From: Helicobacter sp. MIT 05-5293 | GTDB taxonomy: Bacteria; Campylobacterota; Campylobacteria; Campylobacterales; Helicobacteraceae | Direction of reading: 5' to 3' | Length of the DNA: 64,000 nucleotides | NCBI RefSeq assembly: GCF_000765665.2 | Contig: NZ_JROZ02000005.1 | Location: 1-64,000 of the forward strand | Shown here: in pieces, positions 8,862 through 17,873 of the stretch | Layout of the letters: every line of letters begins with the position of its first letter | How positions within the stretch are numbered: the first letter of the stretch is position 1 | The notes under the pieces: model-generated | The model's input: the letters and a program-made list of their open reading frames with translations, nothing else | Database searches by the model: none | Told to the model about the DNA's origin: nothing | Made by a program: the position numbers and the translations under genes

Positions 8862-9839
8862 ATCAAATCACAGGCTGTTATTTTACTCAATATGGGAGGT
8901 CCGGGGAGTATTTTCGAAATCGAATCTTTCCTCAAAAGGATATTTAATGACCCTTTAATCTTAAATATCAAGAGTGAGTTTGGACGCAAAATGCTTGCAA
9001 ATTTCATCACTCATCAACGACTAGATGAAGTGAAAAAAAATTACCAACTCATCGGAGGCAAATCACCTATTATTGAACACACGCTCAAAATCACCCAACG
9101 CCTTAATGAAATTGATTCTGAACGCTTTTATACTTATGCGATGCGCTACACTGCACCCTTTGCCTATGATGTTTTAGATGACATCAAAAAACAAGGTTTT
9201 GAATCTGTGATTCTTTTTAGTATGTATCCGCAATTTTGCCACAGCACGATTTATTCTTCAATCGTTGATGCAAAAAATGCACTAAAGTCGCTTGATTTTC
9301 ACCCACAGCTTCGTATTGTCAGTGATTACGCTACTCACCCTGCATACATTCAATGTGCGGTGCAAAAAATCAAAGAATCTTTAGGCAACGACAACCCTCA
9401 AGATTTCTCACTTCTTCTCTCCGCGCACAGCCTCCCTTTGTCGCGTATCAAACAAGGTGATCCTTATCAAAACGAATGCGAAGCAAACCTCAAAGCAATC
9501 CAAGAATCTCTCGAACAAGAAAATATCCATTTTAAAAAGATTCTCCTTGCCTATCAATCCAAAGTCGGTATGATGAAATGGCTAGGACCAAGCACACAAG
9601 AAACCTTAAACAAATACAAAAAACACAAATTGATTCTGTATCCACTTTCTTTCACGGTGGATAATTCAGAGACAATTTATGAGCTTTGTATCCAATATGC
9701 TAATTTAGCGCGTGAGCTTGGTGTCCCTGAATATCGTGTGTGCAAATGTTTTAATGATGATGAAATGTTTATCCAAGCAATTTTGCGCATCATTAGCGAA
9801 CATATACAAGATTCTCATTCCCACAAAAGCGAGGTTTAA
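8862..9839 (+). CDS. hemH: Ferrochelatase, probable non-canonical ATC start
   Basis: Inserts ferrous iron into protoporphyrin IX, the last step of haem synthesis. The protein shows AVILLNMGGPGS at the N terminus, FSMYPQFCHST, the LLSAHSLPLSR segment with the active-site histidine, and YPLSFTVDNSET with the second metal-site region. The first in-frame ATG (8892) encodes the Met inside LLNMGGP and would remove the conserved first beta strand. In-frame codons reach back to a stop at 8847 without ATG, GTG or TTG. The best ribosome site is AAAAAGGA at 8848-8855, six bases before an ATC at 8862, so I place the start there. It is the first gene of a block with the thioredoxin-like lipoprotein and ccsBA. 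Confidence 0.88.
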   Translation: MKSQAVILLNMGGPGSIFEIESFLKRIFNDPLILNIKSEFGRKMLANFITHQRLDEVKKNYQLIGGKSPIIEHTLKITQRLNEIDSERFYTYAMRYTAPFAYDVLDDIKKQGFESVILFSMYPQFCHSTIYSSIVDAKNALKSLDFHPQLRIVSDYATHPAYIQCAVQKIKESLGNDNPQDFSLLLSAHSLPLSRIKQGDPYQNECEANLKAIQESLEQENIHFKKILLAYQSKVGMMKWLGPSTQETLNKYKKHKLILYPLSFTVDNSETIYELCIQYANLARELGVPEYRVCKCFNDDEMFIQAILRIISEHIQDSHSHKSEV

Positions 9840-10442
9840 ATGAAAAAAAAAATATTTTCTAGCGTATTGTTTGTAAGTTTGCTACTTTGTATCAATGGTT
9901 GTGATAATGAAGAAGTAAAAGTCTCAAGCGGCACAAACCTCACACAGGAGCATATTCAACAAGCCGAGAATCTCGACAAAAAAAGCTATCAAGGCTTAGA
10001 AGATGTCTTTTTGGATACTAAGACCATTACAGCCAATGATCGCATTCCTTTGCTGATTTTTGGCAAAAATAACTGCACTTATTGTGAAAAACTAAAAACC
10101 GACATCAAAGAAGATTCTCAACTTAAGAATCTTTTGCAACAATATTTTGCACCTTATTATATCAATGTCAGTTACAGCAAAATACACCACTTAGAATTTG
10201 ACAAGCCTTCTTCCCTTTCTACATCTGATTTAATGGACACTTATGTTACCTCTCCTTTGCGTCCTACGCCCACATTGGTTTTCTTAAACGACAAAGGAAC
10301 AACCACTTATGAACTACCCGGATATTTGCCACCCAAAGAAATGCGCAAAGTTTTAGAATATATGCGAGAGAGACAATGGCAAAATAAATCAAATGCGACA
10401 ATTGCTTCAGAAATCGATACATTGCTTCGTTCATCACATTAA
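9840..10442 (+). CDS. Thioredoxin-fold lipoprotein for cytochrome c maturation
   Basis: A 200-residue secreted thiol-disulfide protein. The N terminus is a lipoprotein signal ending in ...LCINGC with the lipidated Cys at 21. The redox motif is CTYC (Cys79 and Cys82) and a cis-proline is seen in RPTPTLVFL. This is the HP0377-type family of epsilonproteobacteria, which works like CcmG or DsbC: it reduces apocytochrome c or isomerises disulfides in the periplasm. The start codon directly follows the hemH stop (TAA-ATG), and ccsBA begins 10 bases after its stop, so the three genes form one transcription unit joining haem synthesis to haem attachment. Confidence 0.9.
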   Translation: MKKKIFSSVLFVSLLLCINGCDNEEVKVSSGTNLTQEHIQQAENLDKKSYQGLEDVFLDTKTITANDRIPLLIFGKNNCTYCEKLKTDIKEDSQLKNLLQQYFAPYYINVSYSKIHHLEFDKPSSLSTSDLMDTYVTSPLRPTPTLVFLNDKGTTTYELPGYLPPKEMRKVLEYMRERQWQNKSNATIASEIDTLLRSSH

Positions 10443-10452
10443 GGAGTGCCAA

Positions 10453-13266
10453 ATGGTAAGGGTTTTGCAAACTTTATTTTGTTCGATGAAAGTCGTAATT
10501 GTCTTGATTGCAATCTATGCTATTGCTTGTGCAATTGCGACCTTTATCGAGAATGACTATGGCACAATTGCAGCAAGAGCATGGGTGTATGGGGCATTTT
10601 GGTTTGAATTGCTTCACCTTTGGCTTTTGCTTTCTTTGATAGGCTGTTTTCTCACCTCTAAGGCATGGCAGCGCAAAAAATATGCCTCACTTTTGCTCCA
10701 TGCGTCATTTATCGTGATTATCATTGGTGCAGGGATCACACGACACTATGGTTTTGAGGGAAAAATGAGTTTGCGTGAGGGTGAGCAATCTCACTTTATC
10801 ACAAGTCTTGATCAATATATTTTTATCCAAGCCCTTGATTCTAGCAAACAAATCCAAGATGTTAAAATTCTCACGCAAATCAATGACAAATTTAATCGTC
10901 ATCTTGATGAAAAAATCCTCTTTTTTGACAAGCCTTTGATTCTCAAAACCGGCGAAGTAAGCTTTGATTCTCAACAAATGGCTTACAAACTGCAAGCTTC
11001 TATTGATTTTATGGGACAAAAAGAAGATTTTGAACTGATCGGGGGCGATAACGAAACCCCAACTAAAGAAAGCGTGCGAAAAATCATCATTGGTGATTAT
11101 ATGTTTTTTATTGCGTGGGGTGCGGATAAAATCATCTTGCCTTTTGAAATCAAACTTCAAGATTTTCAGCTTGAACGTTATGCAGGTTCGCATTCGCCCT
11201 CTTCTTACGCTTCACTTGTTGAAGTGATTGACCCACCAAAAGAAACCTTTTCGTTTCTTATTTTTATGAATAATGTCCTAGATTATGGTGGTTATCGATT
11301 CTTCCAATCCTCCTATCACCCTGACGAGCAAGGCAGCATACTTTCAGTCAATAGAGACCCGGGGAAAATACCTACTTATATCGGCTATACGATGCTGATA
11401 TTAGGTGTATTATGGCTTTTATTTGACAAAAACGGACGCTTTATGACATTAGGCAGATTCGTAAAAAATCAATCTTTTCTTTGCCTTGCTTTTGTATCTC
11501 TCCTTTCTTTCAATACACCTTATCTCCACGCTCAAAATACGCAAGAGCTGTCTCAAGACAACACGGCTGAAACACAGAATCTCCTCTCCAATCCGCCCTT
11601 AAAAGATATTCCTGACTTGATCACTTCACTCAAAAATACAAAAGAAGTCGCTAAAGAGTTTGATCAGATTCTCGTGCAAGACTTTGGCGGTCGTATCAAG
11701 CCCATGCACACATTAACAAATGAATTTATCCACAAAATCACTAAAAAGAATACATTTAAAGGGTTTAATCCGACACAAACATTCTTAGGTATGATTTTTT
11801 ATCCTCAAGAATGGCAACAAATCCAGATGATTGCGACACAAACGCCACGACTTCGAGAGATTCTCGGTGTTGATCCTGACCAAAAATACATCGCATATAT
11901 TGATGTCTTTACCAAAGACGGACAATACATTCTTAAAAACTATGTCGAAGAAGCCAATCTAATGAATCCTTCCCATCGCGGTGTGTTTGAGAAAGACCTT
12001 TTAAATGTCGATGAAAGAATTAATTATGCCTTTTTGATTTACACGGGGCAGGTATTAAGAATCTTTCCTGACAACACGACAAACAATAATCAATGGCTTT
12101 ATCCGCTTGAAGCAATCAGTAGCGCAATCGCACAAAAAGACCTCCAAAAAGGTAAAACTTTAGTCAATATCTACAAACAATTTGAGCAAGGCTTTGATGA
12201 GGGCATTGAAAACAATCAGTGGCAAGATGCAATCAATGCAATCAAAGCGATTCGGCATTATCAAAGGAGCAATGACTCGTCATTATCCATTTCTCAAGCA
12301 AAGGTGGATTCTGAAATTTTCCTCAATCGATACAACCCTTTTCATCAGCTCATTTATCCATATTTGCTTTTAAGCATTATTTTGTTCATTATCGTGATTG
12401 AAGGCATTTTGCGTAATAAGCCTATGAGACCTCTTATATTACGCACTTTTTATGGAATGCTCTGCGCACTTTTTATCTTGCACACAATCGCTTTAATCGT
12501 GCGTTGGTATATCAGCGGACATGCCCCTTGGAGTAATGCTTATGAATCTATGCTTTACATCGCATGGGCGGCAATTCTCTCGGGTGTCGTTTTCTTTAGA
12601 AAATCCTCTCTTGCGCTTTGTGCATCAAGCTTTTTAGCAGGCATCACGCTTTTTGTCGCACATCTAGGTTTTATGGACCCACAAATTGGGAATCTTGTCC
12701 CTGTGCTCAAATCTTATTGGCTCAATATTCATGTATCTGTCATCACTGCAAGTTATGGATTCTTAGGACTTTGCTTCATCTTGGGCATCATCACACTTTT
12801 ATTGTTTGTCTTACGCAGCCCTAAAAGAGCGCATATTGATGATTCTATCCTTTCGCTCACTGCGATTAACGAGATGAGTATGATCCTTGGACTATTCTTA
12901 CTCACTGTGGGTAATTTCCTTGGTGGTATCTGGGCTAATGAATCGTGGGGACGATACTGGGGCTGGGATTCAAAGGAGACTTGGGCGTTGATTTCCATAG
13001 GTGTTTATGCTATAATCCTGCATTTACGCTTTATTATTGCGCATGCAATGCCTTTTGTTTTTTCAGTCGCGTCAGTGATAGGATTCTTTTCGGTTTTAAT
13101 GACTTATTTTGGGGTAAATTTCTATCTTTCGGGAATGCACAGCTACGCTGCAGGAGATCCTGTGCCTGTGCCAACCTTTTTGTATGTGATGGTTGCTGGA
13201 ATTATCCTTTTAATCATTTTAGCGACCAAAAAACATCATTTAGAAATGCCCACATTAAAACCATAA
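10453..13266 (+). CDS. ccsBA: Fused cytochrome c synthase CcsBA (ResB-CcsA)
   Basis: A system II cytochrome c synthase that carries haem across the membrane and joins it to CxxCH motifs of apocytochromes. The 937-residue product fuses an N-terminal ResB/CcsB half (helices at about 8-30, 48-68, 80-98, then a periplasmic domain) to a C-terminal CcsA half with the WWD haem-handling signature (SWGRYWGWDSKETWALI). A longer frame opens at 10393, but the ATG at 10453 has AAGGAG at 10441-10446, starts just after the upstream gene's stop and gives the expected membrane start. Likely substrates here include the dihaem cytochrome c1 at 19.6 kb. Confidence 0.94.
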   Translation: MVRVLQTLFCSMKVVIVLIAIYAIACAIATFIENDYGTIAARAWVYGAFWFELLHLWLLLSLIGCFLTSKAWQRKKYASLLLHASFIVIIIGAGITRHYGFEGKMSLREGEQSHFITSLDQYIFIQALDSSKQIQDVKILTQINDKFNRHLDEKILFFDKPLILKTGEVSFDSQQMAYKLQASIDFMGQKEDFELIGGDNETPTKESVRKIIIGDYMFFIAWGADKIILPFEIKLQDFQLERYAGSHSPSSYASLVEVIDPPKETFSFLIFMNNVLDYGGYRFFQSSYHPDEQGSILSVNRDPGKIPTYIGYTMLILGVLWLLFDKNGRFMTLGRFVKNQSFLCLAFVSLLSFNTPYLHAQNTQELSQDNTAETQNLLSNPPLKDIPDLITSLKNTKEVAKEFDQILVQDFGGRIKPMHTLTNEFIHKITKKNTFKGFNPTQTFLGMIFYPQEWQQIQMIATQTPRLREILGVDPDQKYIAYIDVFTKDGQYILKNYVEEANLMNPSHRGVFEKDLLNVDERINYAFLIYTGQVLRIFPDNTTNNNQWLYPLEAISSAIAQKDLQKGKTLVNIYKQFEQGFDEGIENNQWQDAINAIKAIRHYQRSNDSSLSISQAKVDSEIFLNRYNPFHQLIYPYLLLSIILFIIVIEGILRNKPMRPLILRTFYGMLCALFILHTIALIVRWYISGHAPWSNAYESMLYIAWAAILSGVVFFRKSSLALCASSFLAGITLFVAHLGFMDPQIGNLVPVLKSYWLNIHVSVITASYGFLGLCFILGIITLLLFVLRSPKRAHIDDSILSLTAINEMSMILGLFLLTVGNFLGGIWANESWGRYWGWDSKETWALISIGVYAIILHLRFIIAHAMPFVFSVASVIGFFSVLMTYFGVNFYLSGMHSYAAGDPVPVPTFLYVMVAGIILLIILATKKHHLEMPTLKP

Positions 13267-13293
13267 GCAAAATTCAAAGTAAAAAGGACATAA

Positions 13294-15339
13294 ATGAAAA
13301 AAATTCTTTTGGGACTATTAGGCATTATTGTTGCTTTATTCTTGCTCGTATTTATCGTGCTTTTTACCGCACCCGGCAATGCTATTATCAAGCCTATCAT
13401 ACAATCACAAATCGATAAATACGCTCCTATCAAGCTTGATTTAGAAACTTTTGCCTTGAGAATCTCAAGTATCAATGTGCTTATTCAGCATGATGATAAA
13501 ATTGATATTTCGCTTACGGGGGACTTTTCACTCTTTTCTCAAACATTAGACCTCAATCTCAAAGTCGATGCCAAAGACATTTCAGTATTAGGAGAGCTTG
13601 CCGGCACAGATTTACAAGGCTCATTTTTAATCAACACCACCGCCAAAGGCACACTTGAGCGCATTGAAATCAATACAACGAGTGATATTGCAAAATCTTT
13701 CACAGATATTAGAATCTTATTGCAAAATTATACTCCTGTCTCCATACTTGCAAGCATCAAAGATCTGCAAATCAAAGAAATCCTCGCAATGATTGGACAA
13801 AAACCTTATGCCGGAGGATCTTTGAATCTTGATGCAGACATTACCGGCGATGAAGAAATGAATTTTAATGGCAACGCGCTTTTAAACATCACTCAAGGTT
13901 TGGTTGATAGTGTCCTTATCCAAAAAGATTTTGAGATTGAAGTGCCTAAGACAACCTTTGTCATTACGCTTAATGCTCTCTTTGATGCCGATATACTTAA
14001 TCATAATTTCAATTTTAATTCTAACATTGGCAATATCCTATCAAGCGGGAAAACTTCCATCAAAGAATTACTCACACAAAGTGATTATGACATCAGATTG
14101 AGCGACTTATCAGCTTTCACGCCTCTTGCTGGAATGCCCATACAAGGGAACTTTAACACAAAAGGCACGATAGAAGGAGGTATGGAAGAATTGTTTATCA
14201 AGGGTAGCTCTGATATTGCCGCATCAAACACGACCTACAATGTGCAACTCAAAGACCTATCACCCTATCAAATCAACGCTAAAGTGAATAGTCTCCGCTT
14301 AGATACGCTTATGTGGATGATTTATATGCCTCGATACGCTACGATGTATCTCAATCTTGATTCTGTATTGTCAGATTTTGATAAGGGCATCTCTACAACC
14401 TCTACACTTGCCCTTAGAGGGACGACAAGCAATACTATCATCAAAAAAGAAATGGACCTTGATATGCCAAGCACAAATTTCACGCTTAACTCTGATGTCA
14501 AGCTTACGCAGGGTGTAGGCAAAGCAAACTCAACACTTAAATCAGATATAGCTAATGTCGTGCTTAAAGAGACACAAATCAATCTTAATGATTTTGTCAT
14601 TCAAGCCCCTTATGAGGCAGTCATTCCTGATCTTAGAAAACTCAAATTCGTTACAGGCGCGGAACTTGCTGGAGAATTTAAAGCACAAGGTAAAGCAAAG
14701 ATAGCTGATACTATTTATGCAGATTTCAACACCACATCATTAGGTGGAAGCGTTGATGCAGTCTTAGACAATAATCAATTCAGCGCAAAGCTCGCAGATA
14801 TTAATACACTTAAGCTCTTTAGTATTGCCCAAATGAAGCCTGTATTTAGCTCAAGCATTAATGGCGATTTGGACTATAACTTACTCTCCGAAAAAGGCAC
14901 ACTCAAAGCACGAATCAGTAATGGCAAATTGATGCAAAGTGATCTTACCGATACAGTCGCAAAATATCTTAAATTTGACATCACAAAAGAAATCTATGAC
15001 GATGCAGGACTAAATGCCCTCATAGATCAAAAGCGCATTACGACAGATATTGGCTTAAAAAGCAATAATACATCGATTTCTGCGCAAGGTGCAAGTTTGG
15101 ATTTAGACAAAGATACCCTTAATGCAGATATTAAATTTCAAATCAAAGACAAATATGTCTATCTCAAAGCGACTAATAAAATCTCACAACCCTCAATCAA
15201 GCTTGATGCGAGTGATTTGATCAAAGATCAAGCAACCAAAGCAGTTACTAAAGAAGTCGATAAAGCTTTAGATAAATATCTCAAAAATGATGATGCCAAA
15301 GATGCGGCAAAAAATCTCATTCAGAATCTTTTCAAATAA
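13294..15339 (+). CDS. AsmA-like/DUF748-type envelope protein
   Basis: A 681-residue protein with one N-terminal membrane anchor (about 5-28, ending at FTAPGNAII) and a long periplasmic part made of repeating beta-rich segments. It resembles the AsmA/YhdP/TamB superfamily, whose members span the periplasm and are linked to phospholipid transport or outer-membrane homeostasis. The C terminus turns helical and lysine-rich (KDQATKAVTKEVDKALDK). It follows ccsBA by 27 bases and may be co-transcribed. Family placement is by overall pattern; the exact function is not known. A hairpin spans its stop codon. Confidence 0.72.
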   Translation: MKKILLGLLGIIVALFLLVFIVLFTAPGNAIIKPIIQSQIDKYAPIKLDLETFALRISSINVLIQHDDKIDISLTGDFSLFSQTLDLNLKVDAKDISVLGELAGTDLQGSFLINTTAKGTLERIEINTTSDIAKSFTDIRILLQNYTPVSILASIKDLQIKEILAMIGQKPYAGGSLNLDADITGDEEMNFNGNALLNITQGLVDSVLIQKDFEIEVPKTTFVITLNALFDADILNHNFNFNSNIGNILSSGKTSIKELLTQSDYDIRLSDLSAFTPLAGMPIQGNFNTKGTIEGGMEELFIKGSSDIAASNTTYNVQLKDLSPYQINAKVNSLRLDTLMWMIYMPRYATMYLNLDSVLSDFDKGISTTSTLALRGTTSNTIIKKEMDLDMPSTNFTLNSDVKLTQGVGKANSTLKSDIANVVLKETQINLNDFVIQAPYEAVIPDLRKLKFVTGAELAGEFKAQGKAKIADTIYADFNTTSLGGSVDAVLDNNQFSAKLADINTLKLFSIAQMKPVFSSSINGDLDYNLLSEKGTLKARISNGKLMQSDLTDTVAKYLKFDITKEIYDDAGLNALIDQKRITTDIGLKSNNTSISAQGASLDLDKDTLNADIKFQIKDKYVYLKATNKISQPSIKLDASDLIKDQATKAVTKEVDKALDKYLKNDDAKDAAKNLIQNLFK

Positions 15340-15348
15340 GATTCTGAA
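15320..15348. terminator. Hairpin across the asmA-like stop codon
   Basis: TTCAGAATCTT (15320-15330) pairs perfectly over 11 bp with AAGATTCTGAA (15338-15348) around a 7-base loop. The stem overlaps the last codons and lies between convergent genes. Each arm contains the window's over-represented AGAATC/GATTCT motif. Confidence 0.55.
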
Positions 15349-15427
15349 AACGCAATCTCCTTATCGCATTTTTATTTGTCATAAGATTCACAATGCGCGA
15401 CCTCAACAAGCACAGAATCCACAGATT

Positions 15428-15889
15428 CTATAAAGATTCAAAAACTTTCTGTGCATTGCCCTTAGCACGCACATTATAAAAACTCTGCGAAATACTCCCA
15501 TCACGCTCAATCACGAAAGCCGAGCGGATAATGCCCTGCACTTCTTTACCATACATCATTTTTTTGCCATATGCTCCGTATCGGGTTGCGACACTTTTAT
15601 CAGGATCGCTAAGAAGCAATATTTTGAGTGATTTTTTAGCAATAAAATTGCGATGAGATTGAGGGGTATCTGGGCTAATACCTACGATAATGGTATCTTT
15701 TGCAGCAAAAGATTCTACTAACGCACTAAACTCTTCTGCTTGTGTCGTGCAACCGGGCGTATTGTCTTTAGGATAAAAATACACGACCACGCGTTTAGTA
15801 AGCAAATCTTTTAAAGCGATTTCAATCTCATCAGCATTTTTTAATCTAAAATCAGGTGCTTTATCGCCTTTTTGTAATTTTATTTGCAT
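15428..15889 (-). CDS. bcp: Thioredoxin-dependent peroxiredoxin (Bcp/PrxQ)
   Basis: A 153-residue atypical 2-Cys or 1-Cys peroxiredoxin that reduces hydroperoxides. The peroxidatic Cys47 sits in the standard motif (YPKDNTPGCTTQAEEF); the resolving Cys52 found in some Bcp proteins is absent here (the residue is Glu), as in 1-Cys members. The conserved arginine is in RSAFVIERDG. It is the last gene of a minus-strand run with lpxK and nadE; its ATG is immediately next to the lpxK stop. Confidence 0.95.
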   Translation of the reverse strand: MQIKLQKGDKAPDFRLKNADEIEIALKDLLTKRVVVYFYPKDNTPGCTTQAEEFSALVESFAAKDTIIVGISPDTPQSHRNFIAKKSLKILLLSDPDKSVATRYGAYGKKMMYGKEVQGIIRSAFVIERDGSISQSFYNVRAKGNAQKVFESL

Positions 15890-16813
15890 TTATTGCTCCT
15901 TTGTCAAATTATAAGATTCTATATACTGCGTGATTGTATCCAAAATATCAGAATGAATATTGAGTTTTAACCTCATCACACTCAAACAAAACCCCTTCTC
16001 AAGCAGTTTTACTTCGTCTTTTGATGTTACAAGCAAACTTGTAGCGTTAAACTCTCGCATTTTAGATTCTAAAAACGCACTCTCAAAAGTTGAATGATCA
16101 TTCAAAGTTACCTTGCCCACAACTCCTTTGGGCAAAAATGCGTCAAGGCGTGAGGGATTGGCGATTGCCGTCAGTAAAAGCATTCGTGAAGTAGGAGATT
16201 CTATCTTGACTTCTCGCACATAATCTTTCCCCTCTTGCACCAAAATATCCGCATTCTTATAAAAAAGCGGTAATTCACGATAAATCCCGCTAGGCAGACA
16301 AAAAGGAAAATAAGGCTGAAGCAAAGGTCGGAGTATGATGTTGAGTTTTTTAAAAGCAAACCGAAATCCATCATCTAAAAAGATAATCTTCGCTCCCATA
16401 CTTTTCGCCTCTTTGATTGCTTGGATTCTGTCTTTGCATACAATTACGCTCGCATTTTTTAATTCCTTAGCAATCAAATAAGGCTCATCACCGGCTTGAT
16501 CTTGGCTTACCTTTATTTCTCCCCATTGACTGACAACGACAAGCCCTTTTGAGCGGCGTTTATAGCCGCGTGATACCACAGCGACTTTGTCATATTGCCT
16601 TGCTACTTCAATAATAAAAGGTGTTTTGCCGCTGCCACCCGCGACAAGATTACCCACGCTGATAATAGGCATTTCAAAATCATAAAATCGCCCTACTTTA
16701 AGCCTTACCAACGATCCAATCGCATAAAGCAAAGATATGGGCAATAAAAGAAAACTAAGAATCTTTTGAAAAAATGTCGGTTGATAAAAATACGCATCAA
16801 TCCATCGCATCAA
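15890..16813 (-). CDS. lpxK: Tetraacyldisaccharide 4'-kinase
   Basis: Phosphorylates the 4' position of the lipid A disaccharide precursor at the inner membrane. The 307-residue protein has a hydrophobic N-terminal segment (about 14-35), a Walker A-like loop GGSGKTPF at 59-66, the SRGYKRRSKG segment and the conserved ILDDG-like stretch (IIFLDDGFRF). Length and order are typical. It lies 12 bases downstream of nadE and directly upstream of bcp, in the order I recall for H. pylori lpxK-nadE. Confidence 0.95.
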   Translation of the reverse strand: MMRWIDAYFYQPTFFQKILSFLLLPISLLYAIGSLVRLKVGRFYDFEMPIISVGNLVAGGSGKTPFIIEVARQYDKVAVVSRGYKRRSKGLVVVSQWGEIKVSQDQAGDEPYLIAKELKNASVIVCKDRIQAIKEAKSMGAKIIFLDDGFRFAFKKLNIILRPLLQPYFPFCLPSGIYRELPLFYKNADILVQEGKDYVREVKIESPTSRMLLLTAIANPSRLDAFLPKGVVGKVTLNDHSTFESAFLESKMREFNATSLLVTSKDEVKLLEKGFCLSVMRLKLNIHSDILDTITQYIESYNLTKEQ

Positions 16814-16825
16814 CGCTCCTTAAAA

Positions 16826-17680
16826 TTACTCGGTGAGATTTGTCTTGATAAAAGTTTGAGGTTGAAACACTAAAGGCATTGAGCGTTTAAAGGCATTAGC
16901 CTTTACGCGTTTAGTAATGGATTCTACCATTGTTTGGTCAAAGCCCAAATGCACCAATTGACTATTAAGCAATGTGATGTCTGAATGTTCTCCTAGATTC
17001 TCTATTGCTTGCAAAAGAGGGTCGATTTCATGATAAGTGTAACCCAAATCGCTTTCATCACTTTGATTCTCAAATAAATCCGCACTAGGTTTTTTATCGA
17101 TAATATGTTGAGGGATATGCAAGATTCTTGCGATTTCATAAATTTGTGTTTTATAAAAACCTCCGATAGGATTGATCGCACATGCTAAGTCTCCAAATAT
17201 CGTGCCATAGCCTAACAATAACTCACTTTTGTTGCTTGTGCCTAATACAAGAGCACGAGAAGCATAAGCAAAATCATAGAGCAAAGTCATACGCATTCGC
17301 GCACAAAAATTCCCCACGCGTAGTTTACGCTGCTTATCATTTTGATTTGTCTGGGTAGATTCTATAGATTCTGTAACATTTATAGAATCTATATGCGCCT
17401 CAAAATCTTGTTGAAAAGGAGCTAAAGGAATAATATGAGAATCTAATTTTAAAATATCTGCAAGTTTTATCGCATCATCAAGATGATGTTTTTGTGAATT
17501 TTTAGAGGGCATCAAAAGCGCACTTACCGATGAATACCCTAACGCCTTGCTTGCCAAATAAGCAACCACAGCGGAATCAATACCTCCACTTAATCCCAAA
17601 ACCACTCTGTCAAAGCCACGTGAGCGCACTTGAGATTCGATAAATGCCACGCAATGATGCACAAAATCACTAAGATTCAT
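16826..17680 (-). CDS. nadE: Ammonia-dependent NAD+ synthetase with a local insertion
   Basis: Converts nicotinate adenine dinucleotide to NAD+ using ATP and ammonia. The ATP-pyrophosphatase P-loop SGGIDSA is at residues 31-37; other family motifs are GNFCARMRM, LGTSNKSELLLGYGT and PSADLFENQSDE. There is no glutaminase domain, so it is the short ammonia-dependent form. Residues about 96-119 (Ser/Thr/Asn-rich, HIDSINVTESIESTQTNQ) look like an insertion before GNFCARMRM; the DNA there contains three GATTCT/AGAATC motifs and a 10-bp inverted repeat. The gene runs divergently from petA, with an extended -10 promoter candidate about 75 bases upstream. Confidence 0.94.
   Translation of the reverse strand: MNLSDFVHHCVAFIESQVRSRGFDRVVLGLSGGIDSAVVAYLASKALGYSSVSALLMPSKNSQKHHLDDAIKLADILKLDSHIIPLAPFQQDFEAHIDSINVTESIESTQTNQNDKQRKLRVGNFCARMRMTLLYDFAYASRALVLGTSNKSELLLGYGTIFGDLACAINPIGGFYKTQIYEIARILHIPQHIIDKKPSADLFENQSDESDLGYTYHEIDPLLQAIENLGEHSDITLLNSQLVHLGFDQTMVESITKRVKANAFKRSMPLVFQPQTFIKTNLTE
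17363..17393. repeat. Inverted repeat inside nadE
   Basis: TATAGATTCT (17363-17372) and AGAATCTATA (17384-17393) form a perfect 10-bp inverted repeat with an 11-base loop, within the Ser/Thr-rich inserted segment of nadE. Another GATTCT precedes it at about 17358. Confidence 0.6.
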
Positions 17681-17753
17681 TACTAATCCTCATTTGAACA
17701 AAAGATTTTCAACAACCACAAGATTAATTAAAACTTCCAAATATAATGCTGCG

Positions 17754-17762
17754 ATTATAACA
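17754..17762 (-). promoter_or_regulatory. Extended -10 promoter for nadE-lpxK-bcp
   Basis: On the minus strand the sequence reads TGTTATAAT, a perfect extended -10 (TGnTATAAT). It lies about 75 bases upstream of the nadE ATG, so it would give a leader of roughly 65 bases. No clear -35 is seen, which is usual in this group. Confidence 0.5.
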
Positions 17763-17825
17763 CACTGAAAAAATACACAAAAACTTTAACAAAAAATAAA
17801 CAATATTTAAGCCCTTTTTTTATAG

Positions 17826-17831
17826 CATAAT
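17826..17831 (+). promoter_or_regulatory. Candidate -10 for petABC
   Basis: CATAAT lies 42 bases before the petA ATG, just after a T-rich stretch. A TATAAT at 17742-17747 is a further alternative. The petA ribosome site AAAGGAG is at about 17861-17867. Both promoter assignments are tentative. Confidence 0.35.
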
Positions 17832-17873
17832 GAGTTTATTAGGGATTTACCAAAACCAAAGAAAGGAGAAAAG

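Noticed and set aside
10393-10452. Longer start for ccsBA inside the preceding gene
   Set aside because: The ATG at 10453 has AAGGAG and begins with the expected membrane helix.
12945-13418. 157-residue frame overlapping the end of ccsBA
   Set aside because: It is out of frame with two clear genes and has mixed, unlike composition.
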